Assembly: GCF_040581485.1 (NCBI RefSeq)
Contig: NC_090128.1
Location: forward strand, 29,356,931-29,420,930
Direction: 5' to 3'
DNA length: 64,000 nucleotides
Source of the DNA: Linepithema humile
Lineage: Eukaryota > Arthropoda > Insecta > Hymenoptera > Formicidae
The position numbers were made by a program, and so were the translations under genes. Below are positions 14,250-28,050 of the stretch, one piece after another; the first letter of the stretch is position 1; each line of letters starts with the position of its first letter. The notes below the pieces were generated by a model that saw only the letters and a program-made list of their open reading frames with translations, had not been told where the DNA came from and ran no database searches.

Positions 14250-15998
14250 CTCTTCGCGAGCAATAAAAATATACGTATTATTAAAATTATTTTGATCATT
14301 AATTATAAGATGTAGATGTGAAATTATTATTTAAGCACAAGATTACAAGATATGAAATAATAAAGTGGAATAGTTTTCAGAAAAATTAGTGTTTCTTGTT
14401 TTGAGATCGTTTGCATGTTTTTCTGGATTTATACTTTCCACATTTGCATCTTTCACTTCAATCTTATTTCGGAGAATCCAATCTGCATTCGAAAATCGTA
14501 AACCATGTATGTTTACTCGCATCGAAATTATCCCACACTCGAGAATGTTTTCCAAAGTGCTCGAATATCGATTGAGTTATAGCATGCGAGCCGGAGATAC
14601 AACCAGATCGGACGGGAGTGATAGCGACCAATCATACAACGCGCGTCGATAGATGACAGTCGATAGAAATAATTGTCATCAATTCGAAGATTTCAGCTAA
14701 GTCGATCTAACATTTACGAGCACGAATGATACGGATTATGTCTCTCGTCCTCGACATGATTGTTACAATTTTCTGATTTGATTTTTCATCAAATACTTCG
14801 AAACACTATGAATCTCGGCTGTGCTCCAATTTATTTCTTCAATTTTTTATATTATTACGTACAAAGATTTTGAACTCAATTATATAAGCATTGTTTTATT
14901 TAAAAAAATAATAATAAATTGCAAATATAGATTAGTATGTCACTGAAGTGGGAGCGTGATTTATTTAACGACATTTCAGTCGTCAAAAATTGATAAATGT
15001 GAAATAGTCTTTTAATCAACTACCGTTACAGAGATTGCAATCGAGAGTTACGACATTACAATCAATTCTCTCCGTATAGCTTCGGTCCGATAAGCGATGA
15101 AAGCGAATGCGACCTATATCGCATAAAGGCGCGTAACACGAGGGGTGAAATCCTTTCAAGTATCGAATTACCAAGAATTGCGGGCAAAGAATTCGCTACA
15201 CCTTGTGCTGCACAGCGAAGTGTTAGATACCTAAACCAGTTAGAGGAACCCGTAATCGCTGGCGAATTGCACTCGTCGTAAACATTCATCGCGCACCTTT
15301 GAGATAGCCCATCGAAAACGCCATTCGCTAACCGCTTGTTAAGGCGTTTTCCGCGTTACGAGCGTGTAAAATACGCTTGTGGCATTATTGCCCCGACGAC
15401 GAATGCATTTTGAGCCGCGCGAGGATAGTCGACTCGCATGTAAGCGCGAGTAGGATTGATACACTGATTACTCGCCCCGTTTACAGCTAGTACGGCTATA
15501 ACGGCGCTATAACTCGCCGGAATTCTCGTTCGAGTGTAATTTACGCCACAAATTTGTCCTGCAAGAAAGTCAGCTCGTGCTTGTTGAACAATTAAAATTT
15601 TATGTGACGTTTTATGGATCAAAAATTGGAAGCACGTAAGTATCTATAAACTCTACTTACGTTAAAAATTATAATCTTGAGAAAAATACTCGGTCCGCTT
15701 ATCAATTAATTATCCACATTGCAATATCTAATATTTCGAATATTTGTTACTCAGATAAAAGCACATGTTCCATTTGCAGTATGGAAAACAGGCAGTACAG
15801 ACTATTAAGATAACAGATCGCATACAAATAGAGACTAACGCGGCCACCCACATAGTAATTATTATCAATCGCTGCATTCGGTCTCGATGTAACATGCGCA
15901 TGCATAAGCATTCAACTATCAATGAAAGCCGATCGCGAGAACACGATCTACGATCGTTCGTTTTCCAGGATAAATTGTGTTTCTTCGATACTATCTCA

Positions 15999-16022
15999 GC
16001 GTGGAACACGTTCGTTCCACGC
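15999..16022. repeat. Hairpin, 9-bp perfect stem
   Basis: GCGTGGAAC and its reverse complement GTTCCACGC are separated by a 6-base loop. The function is unknown. Confidence 0.85.
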
Positions 16023-17211
16023 CGCCTCGATACAGAATGCAATTGCAGTGATATTCGATGGAAAAGAGACAGAAATTTATGAGCGCACTGTGCAAAATTG
16101 TTTGCCGATTTACCGGCCAGAGAGAAATGTCTGAAATTTGTAAACAAAAGATCGCATTAAAATATCATTGCGATATCATTTCTTAAACAGAAACTAATAT
16201 ATTTTCGCTACTTTTATAGTGACTTAACAAATTGTTGTTTAAGCAATCACAATAATATTATTTAAAGAAAAAATATTAAATGTATAATATATCATCTTGA
16301 CTATCTTAACAAATATAATTCAATTAGAAAGAACGATAGAATTAATATCAGTCGACTCTCATAAATATCTTCGTAGAAATCTGTTATCCTTTTCAGCTTA
16401 GCGAGCAATCTAGGGACAGGATCAAGAGGGTTCAATCACTCGCCTTTCTCAATTGTCAGCTGTAGTTGAACGTGACTGCTTGTTCTCTCTCCGATCTGAT
16501 TGTTACCGAGGCAAAATACACACAAACTATAAGTGTCTGAAACAAAAGGTCAGGATTTAACGGCCAGCACGAGGCGTAAATATGAGCGCAGAACGGGTTC
16601 GAAAGTGCGATATGCAATTCACCGTTGAAATCGCATCGGGTATTAAGTTACCCGTGAATCGATGGAAAAAAGGATCGCGATACTTGTGCGAGCCCGCACA
16701 GCGGAAATTACGTGTGCATAAGGTGTTCCATAACATGTGGGACCTACTTCAGAGATAGGCCCATCGAAGCCGATTATTCCTTGGCAAAAAAATTTCATCA
16801 AACATTATTTCTGCCTTCTTTGCACACTTTTTAACCTTTAATATGAAAATTGTCATTTTCCTTAAGATTCTTTTAAAATTAAAAAAAAATTTTACGGAAT
16901 AAAATTTTGTCAGTTATTTGTTAAAAATTATTTATTTATTATAATAAAAAAATGATCGATGTCATGTGGCATTTTTGTTGTAGAAAAATTACTCACAAAT
17001 TTATCCAGAAATCCATTTCTGAAGTGGATGTTGCGATGCAGCTCGTACACATTTGAACCAATTGCGCATAGACCATTTTCGTAATCAACACGCGTTCGCA
17101 CTTTTACCCGATAAATCGTTATCCGTCGGAATGAGGGATGCCGCCGGACGACAAACACGCTGGCACGGAAGCATCCCAGTTGCTAACTGATATACCATGC
17201 ATTAATATCCG

Positions 17212-17243
17212 TTTTAATTGATACGTCAGAGTGACGAGTAGTC
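17212..17243. repeat. Short dispersed repeat, copy 1
   Basis: A ~30-base stretch beginning TTTTAATTGATACGTCAGAG is matched at about 26 of 30 positions by a second copy near 18,585. The copies lie in the same orientation about 1.37 kb apart. This may be a shared regulatory motif or a fragment of an old repeat. Confidence 0.6.
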
Positions 17244-17493
17244 AAGGCGGCAAAAGGAAAGAAAAGCTCAAATTAAAGTTACACATGTTGGAGAGAAATC
17301 TATTTACAGTGAAATTTGATTATGTAAAACATTGATCAATCTCGCGCATAATTCTTTGCGGACGGCAATAAATATTTATCAGATTTTAATGTTATCAATT
17401 TGTCATTATTTTCAATTGAATTTATTATTTGGAACTAAATTATACAAATATCGATTGTTTGTAGTCGGAAAAGTGCTTTTATAAATTTACAGC

Positions 17494-17521
17494 GACATAC
17501 GTACGCTTCGAAACGTATGTC
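17494..17521. repeat. Hairpin, 9-bp perfect stem
   Basis: GACATACGT and ACGTATGTC are inverted around a 10-base loop. No gene is adjacent and the function is unknown. Confidence 0.85.
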
Positions 17522-18584
17522 TTGCGAGCAGTCCGGCACTGCGATATACTATCTTGATTATTTCACTATGATTACTTAACCATATATTATTTTAATTATA
17601 GCGATCATTTACTGGAAAATCTTACAATTAGTAGCACATGTAATGACTTTGCAACTCTCTCTAAAAAATTAACCGCTTGCTTTTCACAAAATAACAAACT
17701 CGTTCCACTCTCTGCGGATTTAACTACTTGTGTATTTTATAAAAGCGCACTGTTATCGTCCAACAATCTCCACGCAGATATCAAAGTGCATACCTGCGAA
17801 GGCGGCCGAGCCAGCAGAGACCAAAAAGTGCGATCGGAGTACTGCTCTCTTCACTATGCAGTAAACAGATCAGTCTTGCGAAGATATCCGCGAGTGCATA
17901 GAGTGGTACGCGGACTCATTAAGGTTGAAAGAGATCAACGCGCGCGAAACGGCAACGTTCCGGTTTTCTTTCGCGATCGAGGAGGCAGGCGGCCGCGAGA
18001 GAGATGCGGTATCCGTGATTAATCGCGCGCGTCAATTTGCCGCCAACGACAGACGAGTTCTCAAACGAACGTGACTCTCGAGCGAGCGCGCAGCGTTTGC
18101 AAATGAAATGCAAACTGCGCCTGGCGATTTCAAGACGCCGACGATTGCAATTGTAAATCTACAGAATGCTCTATGCCTACCAGATAAAATTTTTCTTTTA
18201 TTATTTTTAATGTGCCTGAAATCAATTTTATGTCGGTGAAAATTAAAAAAAAAATGATCAGAAAAAATAATTTTCTATAGATATTATATCAGTGTTCTAT
18301 TTTTAGTATTATTAGTTTTTTTAATTGTTTTATTGTTAATTAATTAAGTCTTTGAATGACGTGTTTGTTAAAGATATCTGTGAGGATAATTAAATTACAA
18401 AGTTAGCGCGCACACTCTGTGTGTTTCGTGCTTTTTTCCGACGCTGCGAACTTACGATCATCTATAGGGTTGTATATTTAGCGCGATTGATAGATAATGA
18501 TAGACAGTAAAACATGCACATGATGTGGTCGAAAGGCATCACACCAGTATGATAATATTAATAAGATTTCTTATCGTCGAGAAA

Positions 18585-18616
18585 TTTTAATTGATATGTC
18601 AAGGTGACAAGTAGCT
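18585..18616. repeat. Short dispersed repeat, copy 2
   Basis: Begins TTTTAATTGATATGTCAAGG and is the partner of the copy at 17,212, same orientation. Confidence 0.6.
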
Positions 18617-21600
18617 AATGCATATCAGCAGATTCTATTTATCGCTGCCGGGAACAGCGATAGTTTCTCAGAAGTGGATTTCTATTATCAAAAAATTCTG
18701 ACGAATCTCGCGATATGTCAGAAGACACTAGAATTGATGAAACGATACGAAATCTTGTAGTAGAATCACTTTTTTCTTTCACTTTCTTTTAAATCGATTG
18801 ACAATTATCGAGAATGATACAACATAAAATTTAGAAAGTTAGATAAAGTAGCTTTTATGTAATACTTAAAGTTGTAATATGGATTTTCGGGCTACATTGA
18901 ATTTTGAATTAAAATTTATTCCAAATGTTTTTACTAATTATTCTCATAAAACATATTTTTCTTATCTTCGATCGCTATTTTATTCTGAAACGTAAATTAC
19001 TACGTGTAATGCATTGTAATGCTGTGTACAGCCCCATTCATCGGCCGCTATAATTACTCTACTGGCTAATAAGAATAGAATAATAACAACACAGTTAGTT
19101 CATTGCACTCATGCCATTCATTTTACTGCGAGTGCTTCGCCAGGTAGAACACTTGACGGCGATTCTTATTGGCAGAATCGCGCCTAAGGCTAACGATCGC
19201 CAGGCTTAGAAGTCTTCGGGGTGTTCTTCGTGGTGTTGCCAAACTTAAATTACGAGCGTATAATTCTTCTGCATCGCCTTTTCCGCTCGTCGTGCTTCGC
19301 TCGACTGCGAGTTATTATCTAGCTCGCAGAGTACAGCGATGTGCAGAGACGCAGATGAGAGAGAAAAAAAAATAAAAGTTGCGGATTTATGCCGAAAACT
19401 AGAGGATCGGAGAAATGAATTCGTTAAAAATAATCTGATAATGAGTGAAGCGCGACTAGTTGATGCTATTGAACAAAAAATAAAAAAACGAAAATTGGAA
19501 TACAGTAGATAAGTCAATATTTACGGGATGCACTTAACATATAAACATGTAATGCAATATAAAAAGTAAAACGCTAAACATTTGAATTGAAGGAAGATAA
19601 TAATTTTACTTGTTGCTCACATGCATTCATATATTAATCATTTTTATAATTCTTTTGTTATTATTGTATTAAATATTACTTCTCAATTTGTTCTATTTTG
19701 GTTTCAATTATTTTTCATATTTTATTTATCTAATATTTAACATTAATTAATATTTATATATATAACTGTAAGTATTTTATTTATTTATTATCTCTAGTAT
19801 TGTAAATTTTTGTTATATTTATTATTCCTTTATTTGGCTCTTTCTTTATACATTAAAATTTTATAATATTTTATTTTTTTAAACATTTTATAACATCTTT
19901 TATAATAAAACTTAATAACTAATTTTTTGACGATTAATTCTCTCCTTTTATTTAAAGCAATACATAAAAATTTATATCAATAAATTTATAATTTAATACA
20001 ATTTGATTATGTCCGAAAAATTATTAAATTTGTGTTTCGACATTTGTGTTAAAAATATAATAATATAAGGATGATCGAACAAATGACATTCTTTATTACA
20101 TTTGTAGTACAGACATAAATTAGTTAACATTAATTCATTTAATTTATAATATGAGTAAATTAATTGTGGTATGTAAACGAGTGTAATTATTACGCTTGAA
20201 CTATAAATCTTCGGACGAGTCTGGAAAACTTGAAGGATTTTTTTATCCAATAACAAATTGCCGTTAAATTTTCCGGGCCGGATGGAGGCTTTTTTTCTCA
20301 CGATAGCGTATTACTCCATTAATATATCGGCAGTGAAAAATTAATTAAAGCTTAATTGTGGACGAGAAAGTAGCGCGCGAGACACGGAAGATCGATCGAC
20401 CGATCGTGACTTAATCGAAACATAGCGAGGCCACCTAGTTGCGCTGTTCTTTAGATAAGGATCGACCATCAACGATGATATCATCTTAATCGATCCAGAT
20501 CTTTACGCATTTTCTTCCCTCGCATAATTTCGCCCCGATTATTCGCTCTGGCCACGCCTCTAGTCGTGAGAGATTATTCATAGACCTCACGTTTGCGAAA
20601 CATTTTTCACAGCGTACATTTTTAACTTCACTAATTCCTATAGTTTTACGTAATTATAGCTTTTACGTAATTATTAAATTACGACACAACGTGTTTATTC
20701 ACTTACTTTGTGTATCAACGATTTTTACAGCTTTTCGCGGTATGAAAGATTGAATTTTTTTTTTTAAATAATGCAACATACAGAATGTCGAGAACATTCT
20801 ATTCGAAAACTGGAAATGAAGGACAAATGAGTTGTGAAGCATGAGACGGATCGGTTTTTCAAGTCGATCTTGTAACTGCTGCTCTGAGGCATACCTATCG
20901 TTATCGGATAATGAGCTGTCAGCAAAGATAAATTCGCAGAAAGCACTAGTGCTCACTTTGTTACGTCGTGTAGGACACGCCTTAAGCACGCACGTCTCTA
21001 TTTGTAATGCACGAACGTGCCTGCGCGTGCAGTACGAAAAATACAGCAATGCCGCGCGCGATAAATTCCGACGAATCAGTCGTGCAAACGAAGAAATTAT
21101 TCTCATGCAATTAGCATACGTTCTTTACTTTGTTTCAAACTCGTATATTGATATGCACTTGATCTTTTCTCATTTTAAACTTGATGAATATAGAGAGGTT
21201 GACTTTCTTGAAGAAAATTTAACTCTTTAAAGTAGCAGTTCTGCGGGTCAATCTTCCAATTTCTGTTAATTGCGGATGAAAAATTTCTTCTCTCTCATAA
21301 GGATTTAATACAATTTGGTGAGTACGATAATCACGATGCAACGACAACCGATCCGATCGATAATGGTGATGAGGATAATCACATACGAGCCGAGCGATGT
21401 CGGCAATGCGGCAATCCTGCCAATTATGACACGCCTTTATTAACCGCGCTCGCTTCTCGGAATAGAGCGTAGTACTTCGTTTATTTCGTAATTGCCTCTC
21501 GCGATAATCATTCTTTGGCGTATAACAGTCCTCTTGAATGTCCTCATCATTATGTACGGACAGACATGCCCACAAAGTATTCATTTTAATTTCCGTAAAC

Positions 21601-22561
21601 TAAATGTATTTAATAAAACTTGCTGAATAATTTAATGCCACTTACGCGTGCACGTCGTTCTCTCATTCATTCTCTTCGCATCGCGCGCATATTTAATGAG
21701 ATTAAAAATGGCAGTGCCCATTGACTATTCAGCGCTTTCACGACCGCCATCTCAAATCGACCTCGGAATTTATTATCACGTCACAGTGTCGTAGTTTTCA
21801 ACACTTCGCAGACGCGCGATGACGCAACCGCAGCGTAATCGCACAAAGCGGTCTAATAAATTAAGCGAGCCACGTGCGAAGGGATTGGCGAAGCGATCTC
21901 CTTCGACATTACAATTACGAAACGTACGCCAGATAGAGACTAACGATCTCCCCTGCGGGGACTCAACGCCCTCGCTCGCAAAAGGACCCCCGGAGGCCCT
22001 CGCGCGCGAATAAAAAGAGCGAGGAGAGAGTCGTATTAGTTAACGCCCGCTCGTAAATATATTCGTGTGACTGTTAATTCTGCACGCGCGCTAAGATATG
22101 AAATAAAGACAGCGGGATCGCTAATTTAGTCGTAAACGTACATTCGCAATTAACGCGTGTTTCGCCGGATGCAGTAAATCCCGCGGCTACGCTGACGATC
22201 CATCGATATCTCCTCATTTGCGCTTGCGGAATATTAACGCGAAATGAATTAAAAGGTGTTGAAACTCCTTTTGCATTTGTTAGCTCTTCATTTTGCTTAT
22301 AACTTTTCGTTCCCACAGAATGCAGCGCAAACGGGGTGCAAATTGCAAGACAAATTCTTAAAATAATATAATAAATTTAAAAAATTACGTAAAACGGTAA
22401 GAAAAATGTAAAGCAGAAAAACAAGATGAAGTGATTATTTATTTAACACTGTATATCGAATCAAATGCACATATCGATTCACTAGAATAAGCGTAGCAAG
22501 TTATTCTACTATTGTTATATTTTTAAAAGGTATCTACTGAACAAAATCTTAGCTCATTGAA

Positions 22562-22720
22562 ATGAACGAAGTAGAAGATTTCAAATCACTCGTGGCCGTC
22601 GACAGGACGAAGGAAAGATTTATGTTCGCATCGATGCAGCGGTCGTATTTCTGCGAGGAGCACCCACTGCGGTGCTTCGACAGTCAAATGGAGAACGACT
22701 GCATCACTGGTGAACCATGA
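22562..22720 (+). CDS. Candidate small ORF, 52 residues, unrecognised
   Basis: ATG at 22,562 opens a 52-codon frame ending at TGA 22,718-22,720. The composition is protein-like: an acidic start (MNEVEDF), a middle segment with Met and aromatic residues, and three Cys in the last part (FCEEHPLRCFD, then a third Cys). It may be a fragment of an exon, a micro-ORF or a relic. There is no recognisable domain, splice support was not established, and the flanks are AT-rich. Confidence is low because a frame of this length can occur by chance. Confidence 0.2.
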   Translation: MNEVEDFKSLVAVDRTKERFMFASMQRSYFCEEHPLRCFDSQMENDCITGEP

Positions 22721-25700
22721 TGGTTAGAGCGTAAGGTCCGACCACAGGCTTTAACGGCGCGATTCTTCGCGGCGTGTTATTCTTCTGAGTGCGTGGGCGT
22801 ACCGGAAGTCTTACTCCGCCAGACTCCCTCTTCGGTCCCGATGATAAGAAGCACTTCTTCGCGGATATCCGAGTTGTCTATGCATCCTGGCTCTTTGCCG
22901 GAATAATCCAGCAGTTTTCGCCGAGATAGCCGAGGCGTGATTACAACAATAATATATCGCTGTAATATGAAAAATGTTACAATAATCACGATCGTGCGAA
23001 ATTATTATATAGATAGAAGTGTACTGATGAGATTAATAATTAATGGTTACGATGTTTTCCGAAGAAAGCGCTGCAATTATAATATACACAAAGATATGAT
23101 TACTAACGCAGTGTTTGATAAATGCGTGTGTTTTCCTACTTAAAAAGGCTCGTGAGATTTATTGAAGCCACATTTCATTAAAGCCATTAGCGTTTCGATA
23201 AAACGCTATTTTTTAAAATTGATTTTCTATAGCAAAACTACGGCTTATGAATTCATTAAATCCGATCGTACGTTTTTTTGCATCCCGGACTCGATAGTGG
23301 AGCTAATGAGCGTAGGTGGTGCGGAAAACATTTTTTCGGCCGCTCGGAACCCACACGGATAGATTGCCCAATCGAAAGTAGCGCAACAAAGTTTTTCAGG
23401 GTGAAACGAACGATTTTGCGCGATTCGAACGACACGTTCGCGATACCATGCCGACGCGTGGGCGTACGCATGGGCGTGCGAGAGGAAGTCTTCCTCCGCA
23501 GGGATCCTCAATCAGCTCCTTCAACACCGTGTGAAAATTCACACACGATGCGGCCTAGCAAATTATTATCACATTTCTCACATTTTTCGAGAGGGGAAAA
23601 AGACAATTAAAACAGCACTGCTTAAAATATTTAGGAAAATAATCATTAAGTTTTATAGTATTATTGATTTTTACGCTTAGACCACTGCTTCTATTCTGCT
23701 TTTGACATTTTAAATGTGAAATATGAACTGTACTTAATAGATACGCACAGGCGTTTTTAATGAAAAATGATTTTCCGAAAATGCATACGTCACTTTCAGT
23801 ACTTTATATGCTAAACTTTCAATTCCATGTCATTTATCAAAGTTACGCGTATATGTTCTCTTGCGCAAATAGTTTCGAATATTTTTATACTGTCCGGCTG
23901 TTTATTATCATAGCTTTGCTGCGCGCGTGCTAGGATTGATGAATCAAATTTACTACGCGACATCTTGCATTTTGCACGCATAGATCATACGCAATAACGT
24001 GTACGTGTATTTCTCGACTCGCCAGTTGGAATCACCAGGATCCATAGATCACCTTAATGCTGTCGCTACGGCGGCTCGTAAATCATGATGATCCACCCAC
24101 GCGATCAAATCGATAAGAAATCTTCGCGAGAGTGGTAGACGATCTGAAACACGGCTACCTAGCCATGTCGTCGGGAATAATAGCGCCTTGAGATTTCTTA
24201 TAACGTTTCTACGCAATGTATTAACCTTATAAATCCCCGCTTTATTCATTCGAAATGTTGCTTTAAACTTTGTCAATTGGGAAATCGTTTGGAAAAAGGT
24301 ATAAGAATATCTTTTTCCATATTATTTTTATCTGTCAGTCTTTACCTATTTTATAATAGCTGTTAATTCTCGATATATCGTCAATTCGCGTCAAATGATA
24401 CTAAGCGTTCTCGCTCCGTCGCGTAATGTTAAACACAAACATTTACGCAACAGCATTATGTAAACCGACTACTTGAAAGCTATTCGTAGTATATTTTTTC
24501 GGCGCGCGCTCTGAAGAGACTCGAGAGCGAGTCTGGAGACCACCGATCTGGTCCATCGACCGGGCCGATTTTTTTCTTGTAATCGAAACACTTGCGTCAC
24601 AACCGTTTAGGCTCTCTCGCGCGCGTCGAAAGGCTGTCATTAAAAACAAATTTTCGACACCCTTGCTCGGGTGGCTCGGACTAAAATAGAAGAATTTTCT
24701 GTTTGATCATTGAACATGCGCGAACATCTGCCAGTGTGACTCGAGGTGATGTGCCGATAGAACTTGCGCAGACAACGATCATGTCATAAATTAATTCATC
24801 GGCGATAAAAAGACGGCACTCAACTGTTTGCAATCATTCGTGAGTAATTCTCGAATCCAGCGGAACAATTGATTAAACGTCAATTCGAAGAACTGTATTT
24901 TGACAAACAAAATTGTAAAACATGAATGGTATATTAATTTATTAAACAAGATAAAAAATAAAGAAAAATATTTTCATTTCTTATCTACTGACTAGAAATT
25001 ATTTGAATATCACATTTTTTTTAAGATTCTTTCAATTTTGTCAGATATGTTGGCATTGGAATATAAAAAAAGTTCTTAAATCGGAAATTTTTAGACGTCC
25101 TATATATTACTTATTGCATTATTATTACAAATAAAAAATCTGAAGTGGCAAATAAAATATCAAAAACTTGAAAAATTTAAAGGTTTCTCTTCAATTTCCC
25201 ACATTTATGTGGGAAAAATAAGAGCGCGCAGCCCGAGGACACACTTTGTCCGTAATGGTACCGACGGTAATCATTGCGTTCGTTATGTCGCATGTGTATA
25301 ATTTCGCCGACTGTGCATCCTATGAGCATGTTTTTGCGGAGGAGTCCTACCTGCCTCTCTTAACAAAGCTATATGCTGTCCTGCACGCAGCGCATCCTAT
25401 TGCTTCTTGCCTCGCAACGTTCGTGACATCTTTTGCAAATCGATCCTATTAACGTTATGTCAATCATGCCATACAAGCCATGCAGATTGAAGAGAGAGGA
25501 TCTGTGTAACATAATAAATTTTCTGTCGATATTATTATTCAGAAATGAAGAAACACGTACAAATTATCAATATTGTGAATAGAAAATCTACACGATATTA
25601 AAGATTTACTCCAATCAATGATTGAGAAAAATATTGGTGTAATAAAAGATGCCATTCTGTTATTCATCATTTTTATATCAATTATTTATTCGATTTTATT

Positions 25701-26043
25701 ATTATATAAATTTGCGATATTTTGTGTAGCACTGACTTCAGAAATTTAAATATGTAAAGTATAAGGAAAAGAGAAAAATCGTCTACTACGATTGTAATGA
25801 ATTCTATCTACTGAACACGCGAAAAGCATATTCTGTCGACTAGCGAGATACGTATGTATGTCGATTGGTCTAATCGCAGCGAAATGCTTCGTTATAAATA
25901 ATTAGTGCTTTTAGCGACGACCGCAATGCCGGTAGCGCAGATTGGCGAAAGGAGATAGAAAGAGAAAAGTCCTGCCGAGAAGATCGATTAGTGGGTGGCT
26001 GACTGGTCCGGGAAGAAGGAGGATGAAAGGAGAGTGAGCTGAA

Positions 26044-26092
<49 letters not shown>

Positions 26093-26589
26093 CGCCATGA
26101 AATTATCTGCCAGTTAACCGCGGGCTCGTTTTACCGAGCCGATATCCTCTCGATGAGAGGCCAATACACGCTGTCCGAGCCTCTCGGGTTTCAGCACGTA
26201 ATGCACGCAAGATCCATGTCGACGTTTCCTTTACGTAACTAGCAAATTGCGAAGCCATTCCAGGAATGCGATACATTTTTTTTAGGATCGATCGCGCGAG
26301 TCGACAACTCGAGAATATGACGGCAGAAAGCGTGTAAGTGCAAAGTGCAATTGCGAGATCGCCGATCTCGGCCGGAAATGTACGCGATTCATTTTGCATC
26401 TTCAAAGAGGAAAAACAAGCATATGTTTTTTATATCTATTTATGGTGCAAATAACAGAAAAAACTTATTCCGGAAAGAAGAAAAAATATCCTAATATTTG
26501 CAAAAATTTACAAAAGAGATCAAACATTTATATTTCACATCAAACAAAGTTTGGCTTTACTTAACCGTCTGGAATTAATGAGTTAATTA
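22721..26589. other. Non-coding stretch with CpG-rich patches
   Basis: No supported gene. CpG-containing patches lie at about 22.74-22.93 and 23.28-23.52 kb. A 65-codon frame starting at ATG 25,255 and ending at 25,452 is noted but has no domain. AT-rich sequence fills the rest. Confidence 0.5.
26046..26090. repeat. (TG)n microsatellite, about 22 units
   Basis: Uninterrupted TG/GT dinucleotides over about 45 bases. A predicted run of alternating C and V residues on the plus strand is an artefact of this repeat. Confidence 0.97.
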
Positions 26590-26823
26590 GAGAAATTCGG
26601 ATTCAGGAAGAACCTTGGGAACAGTAAACGATGAGAAGGATTATCAAGTTAAACGCTCAGATAAACGGCATTCTCAAGAGGGACTTTATATCGGCATTAA
26701 AGGCGATGCCGATGGAGTTCAAGTGGATGGATTTGGGTCGAGAAGGTATCTTCTACGCGGCGCGCCAAAGAATAAACATTGGAGTGGCACAAAAAGGATA
26801 CTTGTGATGTCTCAAGATTAATA
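26590..26823 (+). other. Short island with two overlapping protein-like frames
   Basis: Within AT-rich sequence, two plus-strand frames stay open together. One runs from ATG 26,631 to TGA 26,805-26,807, 58 codons, with a basic N-terminus and a tail AARQRINIGVAQKGYL. The other runs from about 26,600 to TAA 26,819-26,821, with a Gly/Asp-rich middle (IGIKGDADGVQVDGFGS). Either could be the relic of an exon. I recognise neither, and no splice sites decide between them. Confidence 0.3.
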
Positions 26824-27639
26824 TAATCTGACCAATCTTTTAATATAGCGATTATTATCGAAATTTATCCTACACAAATTATTTTAATTAATGGTAAAAA
26901 CAAATTTGGGATTGTTATTACGTACAAAATGAAAAAAGATATAACGAAACACTGATGTAAACTTTTGGCGATGAATGAGCAAATGAAATACGATTGAAAC
27001 AATATTCGATTCGATTGATGTAAACCGAAATACGCCATTAATTCTGCGATAAACAAGCAATTCCTTCGCAGTGTATCTTATCCGTTATAATCGATCAAAC
27101 TGTAAAGCGCGATAAACACGTGACAGTGCTGATGTGACACGAAAAGCTGTGCCAATCATCGGCGTGTGACGCCTCATAAATCATTCAGCACCGTTGCTGC
27201 ACTATCACGTCGATTATCCCGCCATGTCCTCGTCGCGTCGGCATCCTTTGTAGCATTCGCCGATTATTTCTCCGCGCGTTTATTACGAATGACTGAATTA
27301 ATATCCCCCATTCATATTTTACTTTTGATTCTAATTAATATTCCCAATTGAATTAATATTCCACGTTGCTCTTTTATGAATGCGTAATTTCCGATCCTGT
27401 CTGCGATTGTACGGGGATCCTCGAGATCCCGAGGATTGCTTCTTCCGCAGGCAGGTATCTAATTCCATAAATCCTTCACTCTCTCCGGGGATTCCGGGGA
27501 TCCCATCGTACCAGCGCTCAGATTCCAAAGAACCTCGTAATGTATGAGCCGTCCATAGTGTTGCGAGGATCTCAAGATCTCTCTCCGCGTTCGAGGATCG
27601 TCGTATACGCAGCAGCCGGTTTTATTCGCGCCTTAACCG

Positions 27640-28050
27640 TCGCGGCTGCGATATGATGGGTATGCATTTTCGAGCACTACCGCGCACTTATAGGAGGACG
27701 CGCCTCGAACGCGCGTTACTTCGCCACTCGCAATATCTTTACGAGTCGAAGTGAAACGACAGCCGGGGAAAAAAAAAAAAGAGATTCTCGCGCGCGATCG
27801 AATTCTGTCCGCTCGTTTCGCCATCGCGATACACTTTCGCGAGAATAGCGTGGGTCATATCTGTCGGCGCGCAGAAAAAGCGTCTTCGAGACGCGCCTTG
27901 CGAAATGCGCCTCGCGACAAACGCCACTTTCTCGCGGCGCTTATTTTTTCCTCGCGCATTCGCGCTTTTCGACAATGGTCGCGTTCATAAAACGCGACGC
28001 GTTCAAAAGGCGGCGCGAGTCCCTTTCTCGCGCGATGACGTTTCATTCGC
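27640..28050. other. CpG-dense, GC-rich island
   Basis: High density of CGCG and GCGC words (for example 27,790-28,040). Several overlapping ORFs open on both strands, as expected from GC richness. Possible regulatory island; no coding evidence. Confidence 0.45.

Larger units (their letters stand above)
7131..22561. other. Non-coding stretch, intron or intergenic
   Basis: No exon could be supported. The longest ORFs (for example around 9.7-10.0 kb and 15.7-16.1 kb) overlap equally good ORFs on the opposite strand and show no domain, so I left them out. Embedded features listed separately are a perfect palindrome at 12.77 kb, a poly-G run at 13.9 kb, a TA microsatellite at 14.2 kb, two hairpins at 16.0 and 17.5 kb, and a short dispersed repeat at 17.2/18.6 kb. 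A GGA-rich run lies near 11,836-11,857. An octamer ATGCAAAT lies at 10,592-10,599. Confidence 0.55.

Noticed and set aside
15728..16147. 139-codon minus-strand ORF and 105-codon plus-strand ORF
   Set aside because: They overlap each other, lack domains and splice context, and cross a hairpin; chance frames are likely.
26045..26242. ORF starting with alternating Cys and Val
   Set aside because: Produced by the TG microsatellite.
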